Assembly (NCBI GenBank): GCA_009929525.1
Contig: SAAH01000023.1
Coordinates: forward strand, 1-41,229
DNA length: 41,229 nt
Direction of reading: 5' to 3'
From: Clostridia bacterium
GTDB taxonomy: Bacteria > Bacillota > Clostridia > Lachnospirales > Lachnospiraceae
This document shows, one piece after another, positions 30,977 to 39,225 of the stretch (the stretch's first letter is position 1; every line of letters starts with the position of its first letter). The translations under genes were made by a program, and so were the position numbers. The notes below the pieces were generated by a model. The model was not told the origin of the DNA, did no database searches, and was given only the letters and a program-made list of their open reading frames with translations.

Positions 30977-32061
30977 TTCTCTGCTCCTTTATGTATTTCC
31001 GGTCTTTTTAACACACCACTTTTATACATGCCCATGAGCACGGAGGCTGAGACTGGAAGTAAGATCATACCTACCAGCCCTAGCAGTTTCAATCCCACAA
31101 AAAGACAAATCAACATCAGCAGCGGATGTAGTCCGATCTGTTTTCCTACTATCCTTGGTTCCAATATGTTCCGTACCACTGTAATGATCAGATATATGAC
31201 AAGCACTCCTATTCCCAATGGACTTTTCCCAATTACAAACAATATAACCGCCCACGGTAAAAGAACTCCACCTGTTCCAAGAATCGGAAGCACATCAAAT
31301 ACTGCAATACACAACGCAACGAGCACCGCATATGGGATACGCAAAATAGAAAGCCCTATGGCCAGTTCCACAAATGTCACGGAGAATAAAATGGTGTATG
31401 ATTTCAAATAAATTGCGATAATACTTTTCACATATTTCACACCTCCAGAGACCATGGTTCTTCTGCCTTCTGGAATGATCATTTTTACAGCCGCACGCAT
31501 TTCTTCATAATCTGCTGCCATAAAAAACGTTGCAATCACCGTTATTACGATTTGAATAACAGCACCTGGGATTTCTTTTGCTCCATGCGATAACCACGTC
31601 ACTGCTTTCATAGAAAAGCTGGAAATATACTGGCCAATATTCTGCGTAAACTCAGACATCATATTTTGAATTTGTAATGAAATGTTGATATTATAGGAAG
31701 AAAATCTGGTACTAAGCGCCTTTGATATGTCGTCCATAAAAGGAACAATCTTATTATCATAGATCCCCGGTGCCACCTGGATCAGATGCTCAATTCCCTG
31801 AATAATATTGTTTCCTGATACAGCAATCAATAGGAAAACAGCCACCAAAAAAATTACACACACACCTATAGCTACCGGCTTTTTCCCTATTCCTAATTTT
31901 CCGACTGTCTTTTTTACAACCTTTTGGATCAAGGTTGCAATTAAAAATGCTATCATAAACGGAATTAAAACTGGCAGTAAATACCTACATATGGAAAATA
32001 TGATCATAAGAATGATACCCCAAAATACCGTATTAATAATAAATTTCTTTTTCTGTTCCAT
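30973..32061 (-). CDS. AI-2E-family (YtvI/PerM-like) membrane protein
   Basis: 362 residues, about eight helices. Family pattern: LLPVLIPFMIAFLIATLIQKVVK near the N-terminus, GVKYVKSIIAIYLKSYTILFSVTFVELAIGLSIL, and the C-terminal IVGKQIGLHPLLMLICLFVGLKLLGLVGMILLPV. Family members export autoinducer-2 or act as Na+/H+ antiporters; the substrate is not evident. ATG at 32061 has a GAGGAG site; a longer start would run into the MATE gene. It lies 10 bp after that gene in the same operon. A fragment of a second copy lies at 21684-21770. Confidence 0.88.
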   Translation of the reverse strand: MEQKKKFIINTVFWGIILMIIFSICRYLLPVLIPFMIAFLIATLIQKVVKKTVGKLGIGKKPVAIGVCVIFLVAVFLLIAVSGNNIIQGIEHLIQVAPGIYDNKIVPFMDDISKALSTRFSSYNINISLQIQNMMSEFTQNIGQYISSFSMKAVTWLSHGAKEIPGAVIQIVITVIATFFMAADYEEMRAAVKMIIPEGRRTMVSGGVKYVKSIIAIYLKSYTILFSVTFVELAIGLSILRIPYAVLVALCIAVFDVLPILGTGGVLLPWAVILFVIGKSPLGIGVLVIYLIITVVRNILEPRIVGKQIGLHPLLMLICLFVGLKLLGLVGMILLPVSASVLMGMYKSGVLKRPEIHKGAEN

Positions 32062-32071
32062 GATTTCTCCT

Positions 32072-33409
32072 CTAAACCGGCTTGTATAATATTTTTCGAC
32101 TCCATTTGATGCTAAGGCTGACCCCCACAATCGTGGAAAGCACATCCGCCACAGCAGCTGAAAGGATTAACCCATTGAGTCCAAACAGAGCGTTCATTCC
32201 ATATAGCACTGGCAAATAGACGATTCCCTGGCGTAGCAAGGATGTTAATGTTGCATAGCTAATCTTTCCAGTACCTTCTAAGTACACCGTACACAGTTGA
32301 TAAACGGCGCATACCGGCATGGAGATTAACGAGCCGAGCATCATACGTCTGCCAAAGTCAACAACCTCCGTGTCGTTCAAAAAGACGGATATAAAGTTGT
32401 CCCTGAATAGGAAAAAAACTGCAGACATCAGGACTGCAATAGCGACTGAGGCGATTCCAGTGCCGATCAGAATCTGCCGAGTCCGCTTTCGTTCTCCTGC
32501 ACCATAGGCATAGCTAATGGCAGGCTGAATGCCCATGCAAACACCCATCAGAATCATACTGATCAGCATGCCTGCCTTACCAGAAACTCCGTTTGCCGCA
32601 ACAGCGATGTTACCATACTGTACCAGTAAGCGATTTGACATGGCGGTTGCAAAGCTCATTAGCAGCGTACCTGCCGCCATAGGCAGTCCTAACCCCAGCA
32701 CGCAAAGAGAAACGTCTCCACGCAGTTCGAAATCCTTAATGGACAGCGAATAGATTTTCTTTTTTCGTATGATAACGAAGAGTACAATGCAGCTGATGAT
32801 ATTACCAATGACTGTTGCGGCTGCCGCACCTCGAATACCCCAACCCAATACGGAAATTAACAGCGGGTCAAGTAGGATATTGGCAACAGTTCCCAACATG
32901 GTGGCAATCATCGCACTCTTGCTGTCGCCATCCGCACGGATGGTATTCGCCAACGCACCGCTGACCATCATAAATGGAGCGCCCAATGCCAAAATACGCA
33001 GATACGCTGCTGTATACTCCGCTGTTTGTCCATCTGTTCCCAACATTGCTAATAGGGGATCCATTCCGCTCAAGATGCAGCCCATAACAACAATTCCAAT
33101 CACCATTGAGAAATAAAATGCAAATGAACTGTACTTCTTTATCTGTGTCAGATCTTTTTTCCCCAGCGCAATCGCAATCGCTGTGCAGCTGCCAAAACCT
33201 ATCAAGGTGCTTATGGCTGAAATGATGGAGAATACAGGCCCTGCCAGCGATATAGCCGCCACCTGCACCGCATCCCCCGTTCGCCCCATAAAGAACACAT
33301 CCGCCATGTTATAGAGCACCGTTACCAACATCACAACGATTACGGGCAGGCTCATGGTGAGCAGGAGCTTCCATACCGGTGCCTCCCGTAGTGTTTTTTC
33401 ATTCGACAT
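32072..33409 (-). CDS. MATE-family efflux transporter (second)
   Basis: 445 residues, 12 helices. Repeat halves: PVWKLLLTMSLPVIVVMLVTVLYNMADVFFMGRTGD and LCVLGLGLPMAAGTLLMSFATAMSNRLLVQYG; GVCMGIQPAISYAYGAGERKRTRQIL is the MATE loop. The ATG at 33409 has a GGGAGG site 6 nt away; an upstream in-frame start lacks one. First gene of the operon with the AI-2E-family protein and the alarmone synthetase, under box promoter D about 95 bp upstream. Likely exports a toxic compound or peptide-related stressor. Confidence 0.93.
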   Translation of the reverse strand: MSNEKTLREAPVWKLLLTMSLPVIVVMLVTVLYNMADVFFMGRTGDAVQVAAISLAGPVFSIISAISTLIGFGSCTAIAIALGKKDLTQIKKYSSFAFYFSMVIGIVVMGCILSGMDPLLAMLGTDGQTAEYTAAYLRILALGAPFMMVSGALANTIRADGDSKSAMIATMLGTVANILLDPLLISVLGWGIRGAAAATVIGNIISCIVLFVIIRKKKIYSLSIKDFELRGDVSLCVLGLGLPMAAGTLLMSFATAMSNRLLVQYGNIAVAANGVSGKAGMLISMILMGVCMGIQPAISYAYGAGERKRTRQILIGTGIASVAIAVLMSAVFFLFRDNFISVFLNDTEVVDFGRRMMLGSLISMPVCAVYQLCTVYLEGTGKISYATLTSLLRQGIVYLPVLYGMNALFGLNGLILSAAVADVLSTIVGVSLSIKWSRKILYKPV

Positions 33410-33460
33410 ATTCTGCCTCCCGACCATCTTATGCTACTTAATATTCTCCTTTTCAAAACG

Positions 33461-33530
33461 TAAATATTACCATGCCATAATAGGTATGCCAATTTCTTGA
33501 TACGTCTATTATGACATGGTAATATTTATG
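33461..33530. repeat. Large dyad overlapping box promoter D
   Basis: The arm TAAATATTACCATGCCATAA (from about 33461, extended by TAG) is mirrored at about 33505-33527 with one mismatch, around a centre of about 17 nt. The right arm contains the -10 and the spacer of promoter D. The left arm lies within the transcript, so the mRNA 5' end could fold. The equivalent dyad occurs at 22305-22350. Confidence 0.6.
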
Positions 33531-33554
33531 TTTTGTCAGAGTATTATTTGAGAA
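33508..33554 (-). promoter_or_regulatory. Box promoter D of the MATE / AI-2E / synthetase operon
   Basis: Repeats at 33544-33554 (TTCTCAAATAA), 33533-33543 (TACTCTGACAA) and 33522-33532, 8 nt, -10 CATAAT (33508-33513), with TTAAT upstream. All box positions match promoter C base for base. Confidence 0.8.
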
Positions 33555-33594
33555 TTATTAATTGCAATACTTCTATTTCAAAAATGTCAGTGAA

Positions 33595-34353
33595 TCAAAC
33601 ATCTTTTCGCTTCATAATGAAGCATCCGGTAATCAGTGAAAATACCAGCCAAGCCACCCCACAGATAACAATATGTACTATGTCTCCGACTGCAACAGTC
33701 AGCGTTCCAATACTGCTGCTTCCGGCAATGGTAAAAGTAGATATTGTATGCAGGATTGGAATATTCAAAGAATTTCCGAGCATAGACAGCAACATGGTTG
33801 CTCCACCCATTCCAAACATAAAGCATGCCAGGATACTTATTGGGAGATTACGAAATGTTAGTTCAAAGCCAATAAGTAATGCATTTAAAGCGATGGCCAG
33901 CAATAATTTTCCCAAAAGAAACAGCACCAGTCCTCCAATAGAAGGAATTCCAAGTGGCAAGCCCTGAATCATTCCAAGGATCACCATCAATACAACATAA
34001 AATACCAGCATACATGCACTTGCAATGGTTCCAACTACTAATTTGGCCATAATATATGTGCTCTTATTTGCGTGAATAGTCAAGATATTCTTGATGAAAC
34101 CTGTGGAAAAATCTTTTCCTATAATCGATACTATATAGATTGCTCCAAAGATGAGCACCATGGACATTCCCATAGTAGACATCATATCTCCGGTTGAAGA
34201 AACTGGCCCGATCAAAGCAGCAATGCTTTGGTTTTCTCCCATAACTCCTGTCATAGCGAATGTACCTAGCATGACACCCAGACCAAGCAGCAACGCATAT
34301 AATAGTGGTGTACGGAAAGTCCGTCTTAAGTCCATTTTTATTAAATTAAGCAT
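33595..34353 (-). CDS. ABC-2 type permease (bacitracin/lantibiotic-type)
   Basis: About 252 residues with six helices, beginning MLNLIKMDLRRTFRTPLLYALLL, the usual cytoplasmic lead into helix 1 of ABC-2 permeases. It has GKDFSTGFIKNILTIHANKSTYIMAKL between helices 2 and 3. ATG at 34353 has a GGAGGG site and overlaps the ATPase gene end by 8 bp, so the two subunits are co-translated. This two-gene layout resembles BcrAB and lantibiotic-immunity pumps. Substrate not visible. Confidence 0.87.
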   Translation of the reverse strand: MLNLIKMDLRRTFRTPLLYALLLGLGVMLGTFAMTGVMGENQSIAALIGPVSSTGDMMSTMGMSMVLIFGAIYIVSIIGKDFSTGFIKNILTIHANKSTYIMAKLVVGTIASACMLVFYVVLMVILGMIQGLPLGIPSIGGLVLFLLGKLLLAIALNALLIGFELTFRNLPISILACFMFGMGGATMLLSMLGNSLNIPILHTISTFTIAGSSSIGTLTVAVGDIVHIVICGVAWLVFSLITGCFIMKRKDV

Positions 34354-35257
34354 GTGTACGTCCCTCCATAGCAGCCAGGAAATATTCTTCCAGGTCCATT
34401 TTGTGTTGCTTGATCTCAGATGCATAGATACCGTTGTCTACCAGCAAACGATTGATTTTTTCTCCATCCTGATAATGGTGAATATGCACCGCATCTTCTG
34501 TTACCTCTATTTCATGTTTTCCTTCCAAAGCTAGACGAATCACACCTTCTGCTTTGTGTGTATCGCTCACATGTACCGTCATGTACTCTTTACATTTCTC
34601 ACGCAAAGCCTCTTTATCGATTTCTTCGATCATTTCGCCCTGCTTGATAATGCCGTAATGGGTAGCAATACGTGATAACTCTCCTAAAATATGCGAGCTG
34701 ATCAAGATTGTAATACCCTGTTCTGTGTTTATCTTTTGCAGTGTATTACGTATCTCAATGATTCCCTGCGGATCCAACCCATTGGTCGGCTCGTCTAGAA
34801 TCAAAAGACGTGGATCGCCCAGAAGTGTCTGTCCGATAGCAAGTCGCTGCTTCATACCAAGAGAGAATAGTTTTGATTTTTTCTTATCTGTATCAGATAA
34901 ACCAACCAGTTTTAAAATCTCTTTAATTTTTTTGTCCGGATTACTAACTCCCAGATTCATTGCCTGCATCATCATATTTTCATATGCACTTGCATTTGGA
35001 AATAGTGCCGGTGATTCGATAATAACACCGATTTTACTTCGGATCTCAGCATCATCCCCTGATTTCCCGTAGAGGGAGATCTTTCCTTCATCCGGATGAA
35101 GCAGTCCACAGATCATTTTCTGTGTAGTGGACTTTCCTGCTCCATTTTGTCCAATAAATCCATAGATGCTTCCATTTGGAACATGCATATTCAAGCTACT
35201 CACAGCCGGCTTTCCCTTAAAAGAACGGCTAAGTTTCTGTGTTTCGATTGCTAACAT
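34346..35257 (-). CDS. ABC transporter ATPase (BcrA/lantibiotic-immunity type)
   Basis: 303 residues. Walker A GQNGAGKST, Q-loop region VIIESPALF, signature LFSLGMKQRLAIG, Walker B LLILDEPTNGLDPQG, switch His in ISSHILGEL, and a C-terminal ~90-residue extension typical of the BcrA/DrrA group. ATG at 35257 has an AAGGAG site; the longer TTG-started frame is rejected. Pairs with the ABC-2 permease that follows. Such pumps confer resistance to peptide antibiotics or drugs. Under box promoter F, so controlled with the rest of the regulon. Confidence 0.92.
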   Translation of the reverse strand: MLAIETQKLSRSFKGKPAVSSLNMHVPNGSIYGFIGQNGAGKSTTQKMICGLLHPDEGKISLYGKSGDDAEIRSKIGVIIESPALFPNASAYENMMMQAMNLGVSNPDKKIKEILKLVGLSDTDKKKSKLFSLGMKQRLAIGQTLLGDPRLLILDEPTNGLDPQGIIEIRNTLQKINTEQGITILISSHILGELSRIATHYGIIKQGEMIEEIDKEALREKCKEYMTVHVSDTHKAEGVIRLALEGKHEIEVTEDAVHIHHYQDGEKINRLLVDNGIYASEIKQHKMDLEEYFLAAMEGRTHA

Positions 35258-35296
35258 AAATTTCTCCTTTTTTGTTTTGTCATTTGATATGCTCTT

Positions 35297-35343
35297 ATCA
35301 TACAGAAGATTTATTTGATTCTTGTTCACGTATTGTTTCTGAA
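35297..35343 (-). promoter_or_regulatory. Box promoter F of the ABC transporter operon
   Basis: Repeats at 35333-35343 (TTCAGAAACAA), 35322-35332 (TACGTGAACAA) and 35311-35321, 8 nt, -10 TATGAT (35297-35302), with TTAAT upstream. The first repeat is identical to that of promoter G. Confidence 0.83.
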
Positions 35344-35413
35344 ATATTAATCCCTGCATTTTTATTTCGTATTTTTATCGCATTACCATAATTTCACAAA
35401 ATGATACTTAAAA

Positions 35414-35438
35414 GGCCCCGCGAAATATTCGCGGGACC
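35414..35438 (-). terminator. G-C rich hairpin, probable terminator
   Basis: Stem GGNCCCGCGAA paired with TTCGCGGGNCC around ATA, followed by TTTT on the minus strand. It stands about 300 bp after the last gene of the two-component operon, so it may end that long transcript or a transcript from the unexplained stretch before it. Confidence 0.65.
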
Positions 35439-35439
35439 C

Positions 35440-35740
35440 ACTGTTAAGCGTTTGATAACTTATATTTTATTGCTAACGACAAATAACTTCATTTAAATAA
35501 ATAGTAAACATTCTCTCAGCTACTGATTTGGCTTATTTCCAATCTTTGTGGCCATGTCATTTCAATGGAATAGTTTTCCCGGGTGCTACGGGTATGTGAG
35601 CGCTACCATTTTTTCCACATTGATGTTGCTATATCTTACCTGATCACTAAACATTGGAGGCTTCAAGGTTTATGGACTGCCTTACTTTTTCTTGTCTACG
35701 CCTATGTACTTACATCAAAAGTCGAATATGATAAAACTAT
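35440..35740. other. Non-coding or decayed stretch of about 300 bp
   Basis: Between the 35741 gene and the hairpin at 35414-35438. No open frame with a ribosome site was found on either strand; all six frames hit stops. Base composition is less AT-rich around 35575-35610 (CCCGGGTGCTACGGG). It may be a gene or mobile-element remnant, or an RNA ended by the hairpin. No family was recognised. Confidence 0.4.
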
Positions 35741-36655
35741 CTAATGCGCAATTTTCCTCAACTCCACATTTGCTTTTCTTATGGAAAGGATTCCTAATAC
35801 AATCAAAAATGCACACACAAATGTTCCTGTACAAATATTCAGCAGTGTCTTAAAAGTATTGTCGTCTGCACCACCAAATGAGGAAAACATAGCCGTCTGA
35901 AGAGACAGTATTGAGACTAGGGAACCTGCCAGGCTGATCCTTTTTAAGGAATTCACAATAGGCGTATGATTTTTTCTTTTTGCGATCAAAAAATAAATGG
36001 CATTTCCCAAACAGTAGAAATCATAAGCTGCGATGGTAATTACCATGATTTCATTATAAGAAAAGCCCGACCCATCCCGCACGATCATAATTACCACACC
36101 CTGCAAAAACACTGTCAACACAAGCAGCATGATTCCACTCAAACGAAAGGCTTTCCACTCATGTACCAAAGCTTCCTTTTTGTCTGTCAAAAGTGTTAAT
36201 TTTCTTCCATAACGCAAAAGGAGTGTCTTTGACACACACAAGATCAAATAATATCCAGCCAGAACTATGAGCCATGTAGATGAATAAAACCATCCCGCGA
36301 ACATTTTCGATGCGCTTAAAATGATGTTAAACATAAGTGATGCCAATGATATGATCATGGTTCGAAACGTATAATTTCGAGTGAATTTTGCTGTGAACCT
36401 ATTTTTCCCTGTCACTTCCAAAAACTGCTGTCTGGGGGATGTGGTCATTAAAAGCAATACCACTGCCCAAATGGCAAGTCCAAGAAATACTGCTGCACAT
36501 GCGTAAACAGCATAGGATACAACCACTGGTAAACTTACAAACCAATTTGTGCTCGCAAAACATAAGGAGAGGCCAGAAAAAATAGCCGCACAGATAACCG
36601 ACAAAACAAACGGCGGGCGGAATGCCTTCAGCCATTTTAGAAATTTCTTTCCCAT
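35741..36655 (-). CDS. Multi-helix membrane protein of the two-component operon, unknown
   Basis: About 304 residues with about eight hydrophobic helices and a basic C-tail. Not recognised as a known transporter. Landmarks: FVLSVICAAIFSGLSLCF (helix 1), MFNIILSASKMFAGWFYSSTW, a cytoplasmic loop RYGRKLTLLTDKKEALVHEW, and MVITIAAYDFYCLGNAIYFLI. ATG at 36655 (MGKKFLKWLK) has a GGTGGG site; a longer frame would overlap the preceding gene. It is the last gene of the RR / kinase / 183-aa / this gene operon, so it may be an accessory sensor or a target for the kinase. Confidence 0.75.
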   Translation of the reverse strand: MGKKFLKWLKAFRPPFVLSVICAAIFSGLSLCFASTNWFVSLPVVVSYAVYACAAVFLGLAIWAVVLLLMTTSPRQQFLEVTGKNRFTAKFTRNYTFRTMIISLASLMFNIILSASKMFAGWFYSSTWLIVLAGYYLILCVSKTLLLRYGRKLTLLTDKKEALVHEWKAFRLSGIMLLVLTVFLQGVVIMIVRDGSGFSYNEIMVITIAAYDFYCLGNAIYFLIAKRKNHTPIVNSLKRISLAGSLVSILSLQTAMFSSFGGADDNTFKTLLNICTGTFVCAFLIVLGILSIRKANVELRKIAH

Positions 36656-36668
36656 AGTCCCACCCTTC

Positions 36669-37220
36669 TTATACCAGAAGCTTATGACCTTTTTCACAGA
36701 TCTCATACACTTCGTCCTGCTTCACCTCTATAAGAGGATTAATCTCCTGTGTCTTACTCTGAACTATTTTTTTGTACGCAAACATTGGCAATATCCAACC
36801 GATAAATCCGGGGATGGCAAGCACAGCACACAGCAAAACGAGTGGTGGTTCATGAGTAACTGCAAATACAGAACACGCCATAAATGCAGTTCCCAATACT
36901 CCGATAATGAGTGCCGCCACTGTCGCAAAGCTTGTTTTGGAATTCTCCAGGGTTTCCATCTGTTTCATACAGTCTTCAAAATTGCGCTGTAACCTGGTAA
37001 GTTCTGCTTTGTTCATGATCTTTCTATCTCTTTTTAATCGCAGGGTGGTTTTCCCTGATTTGCTGCTTTCTACGATTTCTGACTGTTTGTATCTGGTGTC
37101 GATCTCCCAGCCGAAGTTTTCAAACCCGTCCAGATAAAGAGAAACCTGCTTTTTTTCTACCACCAATTCCTTATATTCATATCCGATGTACCCTTCACCG
37201 GTTCTATTCATCTCATTCAT
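36669..37220 (-). CDS. 183-aa protein with two membrane helices, unknown
   Basis: Not recognised. A soluble N-terminal half (GYIGYEYKELVVEKKQVSLYLDGFENFGWEID...) and basic segment (TTLRLKRDRKIMNKAEL) is followed by a short coiled region. A helical hairpin (SFATVAALIIGVLGTAFMACSVFAV and LVLLCAVLAIPGFIGWILPMFAY) and a cytoplasmic tail complete it. Its start overlaps the histidine kinase stop by 4 bp, so it is translationally coupled to the kinase. That coupling suggests direct functional contact with the kinase, but this is inference. Confidence 0.78.
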   Translation of the reverse strand: MNEMNRTGEGYIGYEYKELVVEKKQVSLYLDGFENFGWEIDTRYKQSEIVESSKSGKTTLRLKRDRKIMNKAELTRLQRNFEDCMKQMETLENSKTSFATVAALIIGVLGTAFMACSVFAVTHEPPLVLLCAVLAIPGFIGWILPMFAYKKIVQSKTQEINPLIEVKQDEVYEICEKGHKLLV

Positions 37221-38308
37221 ATATTCTGCTCCACTTCTATGCTTTCCTGGTCTAGATCGATTTTCGGTAAAGTTACTGTAAATGTAGTTCCTACTCCCAC
37301 TTCACTATCCACTGTGATATCACCACCGGATATCTGTAAAACACGTAGTGTCAGCGCCATGCCAAGCCCATTTCCTTCTGTTGCGTGGGAAGTGTCTCCC
37401 TGGTAAAACTTATCAAACATATGATTCATGGTTTCCTTATCCATGCCACATCCACTATCGGACACCTGGACACGAATAAAATCTTTTGTTGATTCTTCTT
37501 TTATTTTGACAGTTCCGCCTGCCTCTGTGAATTTGACTGCGTTACTCAGCAGGTTATTCCATACCAGCTCCAGCAGACTGGCATCTGCCTTTACACTGAC
37601 ACGATCTTCCATGTCCACTTCCAGCTCGATCTGTTTTTCTTCCCAGCGATTTTCAAATTGAAGAATACAATCACACAACTGTTCGCATAGATCATAATCT
37701 TCCGCTTCCAGACTGATATTCTGTTTTTCCAGACGATTTAATTTCAGCATATTGGTAATCAGATTGGACAATTTCTTGGACGCTGTTAAGATTCCGTCCA
37801 CAGATGCCATCTGCTCACTGGTCAGATCACCGCTCTTTTTCAAAATCTGTGCGTGATTGGAAATCACGGAAATAGGTGTCTTGATCTCATGAGATACATT
37901 CGAAAAGAAATCGGTCTTCAAGGTCTCTATGCTTCCTAATTCCTCCACCATTTTATTAAAATCCATGATCATTACATCCAGATAATCTAACTTATCCATA
38001 GTATTCAGGGGTGGTACATACACAGAAAAGTCCCCATGTGCAACTGCACTGGTTGCTTTCGCCAGTGCCTGCATGGGTTCTTCATAGGATTTTTCGATTT
38101 GAATTCTGGTTACTACCGTAAACACTGCCGCAATCACAAACCAATAAGCCATAATGATAGGAGCCTGGGCCCAGCCATTCACATGAAGGGCTCCCAATAA
38201 CTGAATCAGCCCCATATGGACTCCCGACATGAGCAGCATGACTCCAAACGTAATCCCCAGTATCCTTAGAGGAAAATGCGACTGCCTTACCTTTATCTCT
38301 TTCTCCAT
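37217..38308 (-). CDS. Sensor histidine kinase, short-loop (intramembrane-sensing) type
   Basis: 363 residues. Two N-terminal helices (about 14-38 and 50-66) are separated by only about a dozen residues (ALHVNGWAQA), so there is no external sensor domain. This layout defines intramembrane-sensing kinases, many of which respond to antimicrobial peptides or envelope damage. A HAMP-like linker is followed by phospho-acceptor H140 in FFSNVSHEIKTP, then the N box ELVWNNLLSNAVKFTEAGG and the G boxes DSGCGM and GNGLGMAL. It starts 4 bp after the regulator gene. Partner: the OmpR-type regulator. Confidence 0.93.
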   Translation of the reverse strand: MEKEIKVRQSHFPLRILGITFGVMLLMSGVHMGLIQLLGALHVNGWAQAPIIMAYWFVIAAVFTVVTRIQIEKSYEEPMQALAKATSAVAHGDFSVYVPPLNTMDKLDYLDVMIMDFNKMVEELGSIETLKTDFFSNVSHEIKTPISVISNHAQILKKSGDLTSEQMASVDGILTASKKLSNLITNMLKLNRLEKQNISLEAEDYDLCEQLCDCILQFENRWEEKQIELEVDMEDRVSVKADASLLELVWNNLLSNAVKFTEAGGTVKIKEESTKDFIRVQVSDSGCGMDKETMNHMFDKFYQGDTSHATEGNGLGMALTLRVLQISGGDITVDSEVGVGTTFTVTLPKIDLDQESIEVEQNI

Positions 38309-38312
38309 GGTT

Positions 38313-39032
38313 TTATCCCACCTTTTCGATCACTGACTTATATCCCAAGCCTCTGACGGTTACAATTTTAAATCCATCACATGCAGAGAATTTATCTCTC
38401 AGTTTTGTCACATACACATCAACTGCCCGCAAACTTGTATCACTGTCTCTTCCCCAGAACTCATCCATGAGCTGTCCTCTTGAAAATGTTTTATTAGGGT
38501 AGGACAATAATTTATATAAGATGTTGAACTCCCTGGTTGTGACTGGGATTTCATTTCCATAAAGGATTTCAGACTTTTCTCCCTTATCCAACTGTGTGTA
38601 TAAGGTTGCTGTCATAGCATCCGCATCCATGGTCAGATTTCCAACTGAGATTTTCCGTTCCATTTCTACATTAGCCCTTCGAAGGAGTGCCCTTACACGA
38701 AGAAGCAGTTCATCAAAGTCCACCGGTTTTACCATATAGTCGTCGATGTCCAGTCGGAAGCCTTTCTGTTTTGAAGGCAGATCATCCTTTGCAGACATAA
38801 ACAGGATCGGGATACTTTTATTTACCTCTCGAACCGTTCTTGCAAATTCAAACCCATCAATCCCCGGCATCATAATGTCTGAAATGATCAGTTCAAACAA
38901 GTTGTTATACATGGCATCATAAGCATCCTCCGCTCCCAGACATCCAGTTGCCTTGAAACCTGTATTGTTAAGATAGGAACAAAGTGTTTTATTCAGTTCT
39001 GCATCGTCTTCTACTATCAATATATTAATCAT
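38313..39032 (-). CDS. OmpR-family response regulator, likely master of the repeat-box regulon
   Basis: 239 residues. Receiver with D9/D10, acceptor D52 in LIISDIMMPGIDGFEFA, Thr/Ser switch in ILFMSAKDD and Lys in DYMVKPVDF. The C-terminal winged helix has the OmpR patterns VTTREFNILYKLLSYPNKTFSRGQLMDEFWG and RAVDVYVTKLRDKF. First gene of the operon, under box promoter H. OmpR-type dimers bind tandem direct repeats spaced one helical turn apart, matching the 11-bp repeats before eight operons here, including its own. That assignment is inference. Confidence 0.93.
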   Translation of the reverse strand: MINILIVEDDAELNKTLCSYLNNTGFKATGCLGAEDAYDAMYNNLFELIISDIMMPGIDGFEFARTVREVNKSIPILFMSAKDDLPSKQKGFRLDIDDYMVKPVDFDELLLRVRALLRRANVEMERKISVGNLTMDADAMTATLYTQLDKGEKSEILYGNEIPVTTREFNILYKLLSYPNKTFSRGQLMDEFWGRDSDTSLRAVDVYVTKLRDKFSACDGFKIVTVRGLGYKSVIEKVG

Positions 39033-39062
39033 AGGTTTATCCTCTCCCGCTTTGTTTTTCCT

Positions 39063-39109
39063 ATATTAACATAGTATTGTTTCAGAATTGTTTATGTTTT
39101 GATATTTTT
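39063..39109 (-). promoter_or_regulatory. Box promoter H of the two-component operon
   Basis: Repeats at 39077-39087 (TTCTGAAACAA), 39088-39098 (AACATAAACAA) and a poorer one at 39099-39109, 8 nt, -10 TAATAT (39063-39068). The upstream TTAAT is farther away (about 39122-39126) than in the other copies. Suggests autoregulation. Confidence 0.72.
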
Positions 39110-39225
39110 AGAAATTTTTTTATTAATTACCAGTTTTCGCAAAAAAGAATACGTTTCTAAATTGGCTTCCTCCTGAGCAGATTCCAGACATTTGGGATTT
39201 GATACTGCTCCTTCTTATTTTGTTT

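Noticed and set aside
30973-32145. A longer start of the AI-2E-family protein at 32145
   Set aside because: The extra residues overlap the end of the MATE gene and lack family similarity; ATG at 32061 has a GAGGAG site.
34346-35359. A longer TTG start of the ABC ATPase at 35359
   Set aside because: It would place the coding start upstream of the promoter -10 at 35297; ATG at 35257 has an AAGGAG site.
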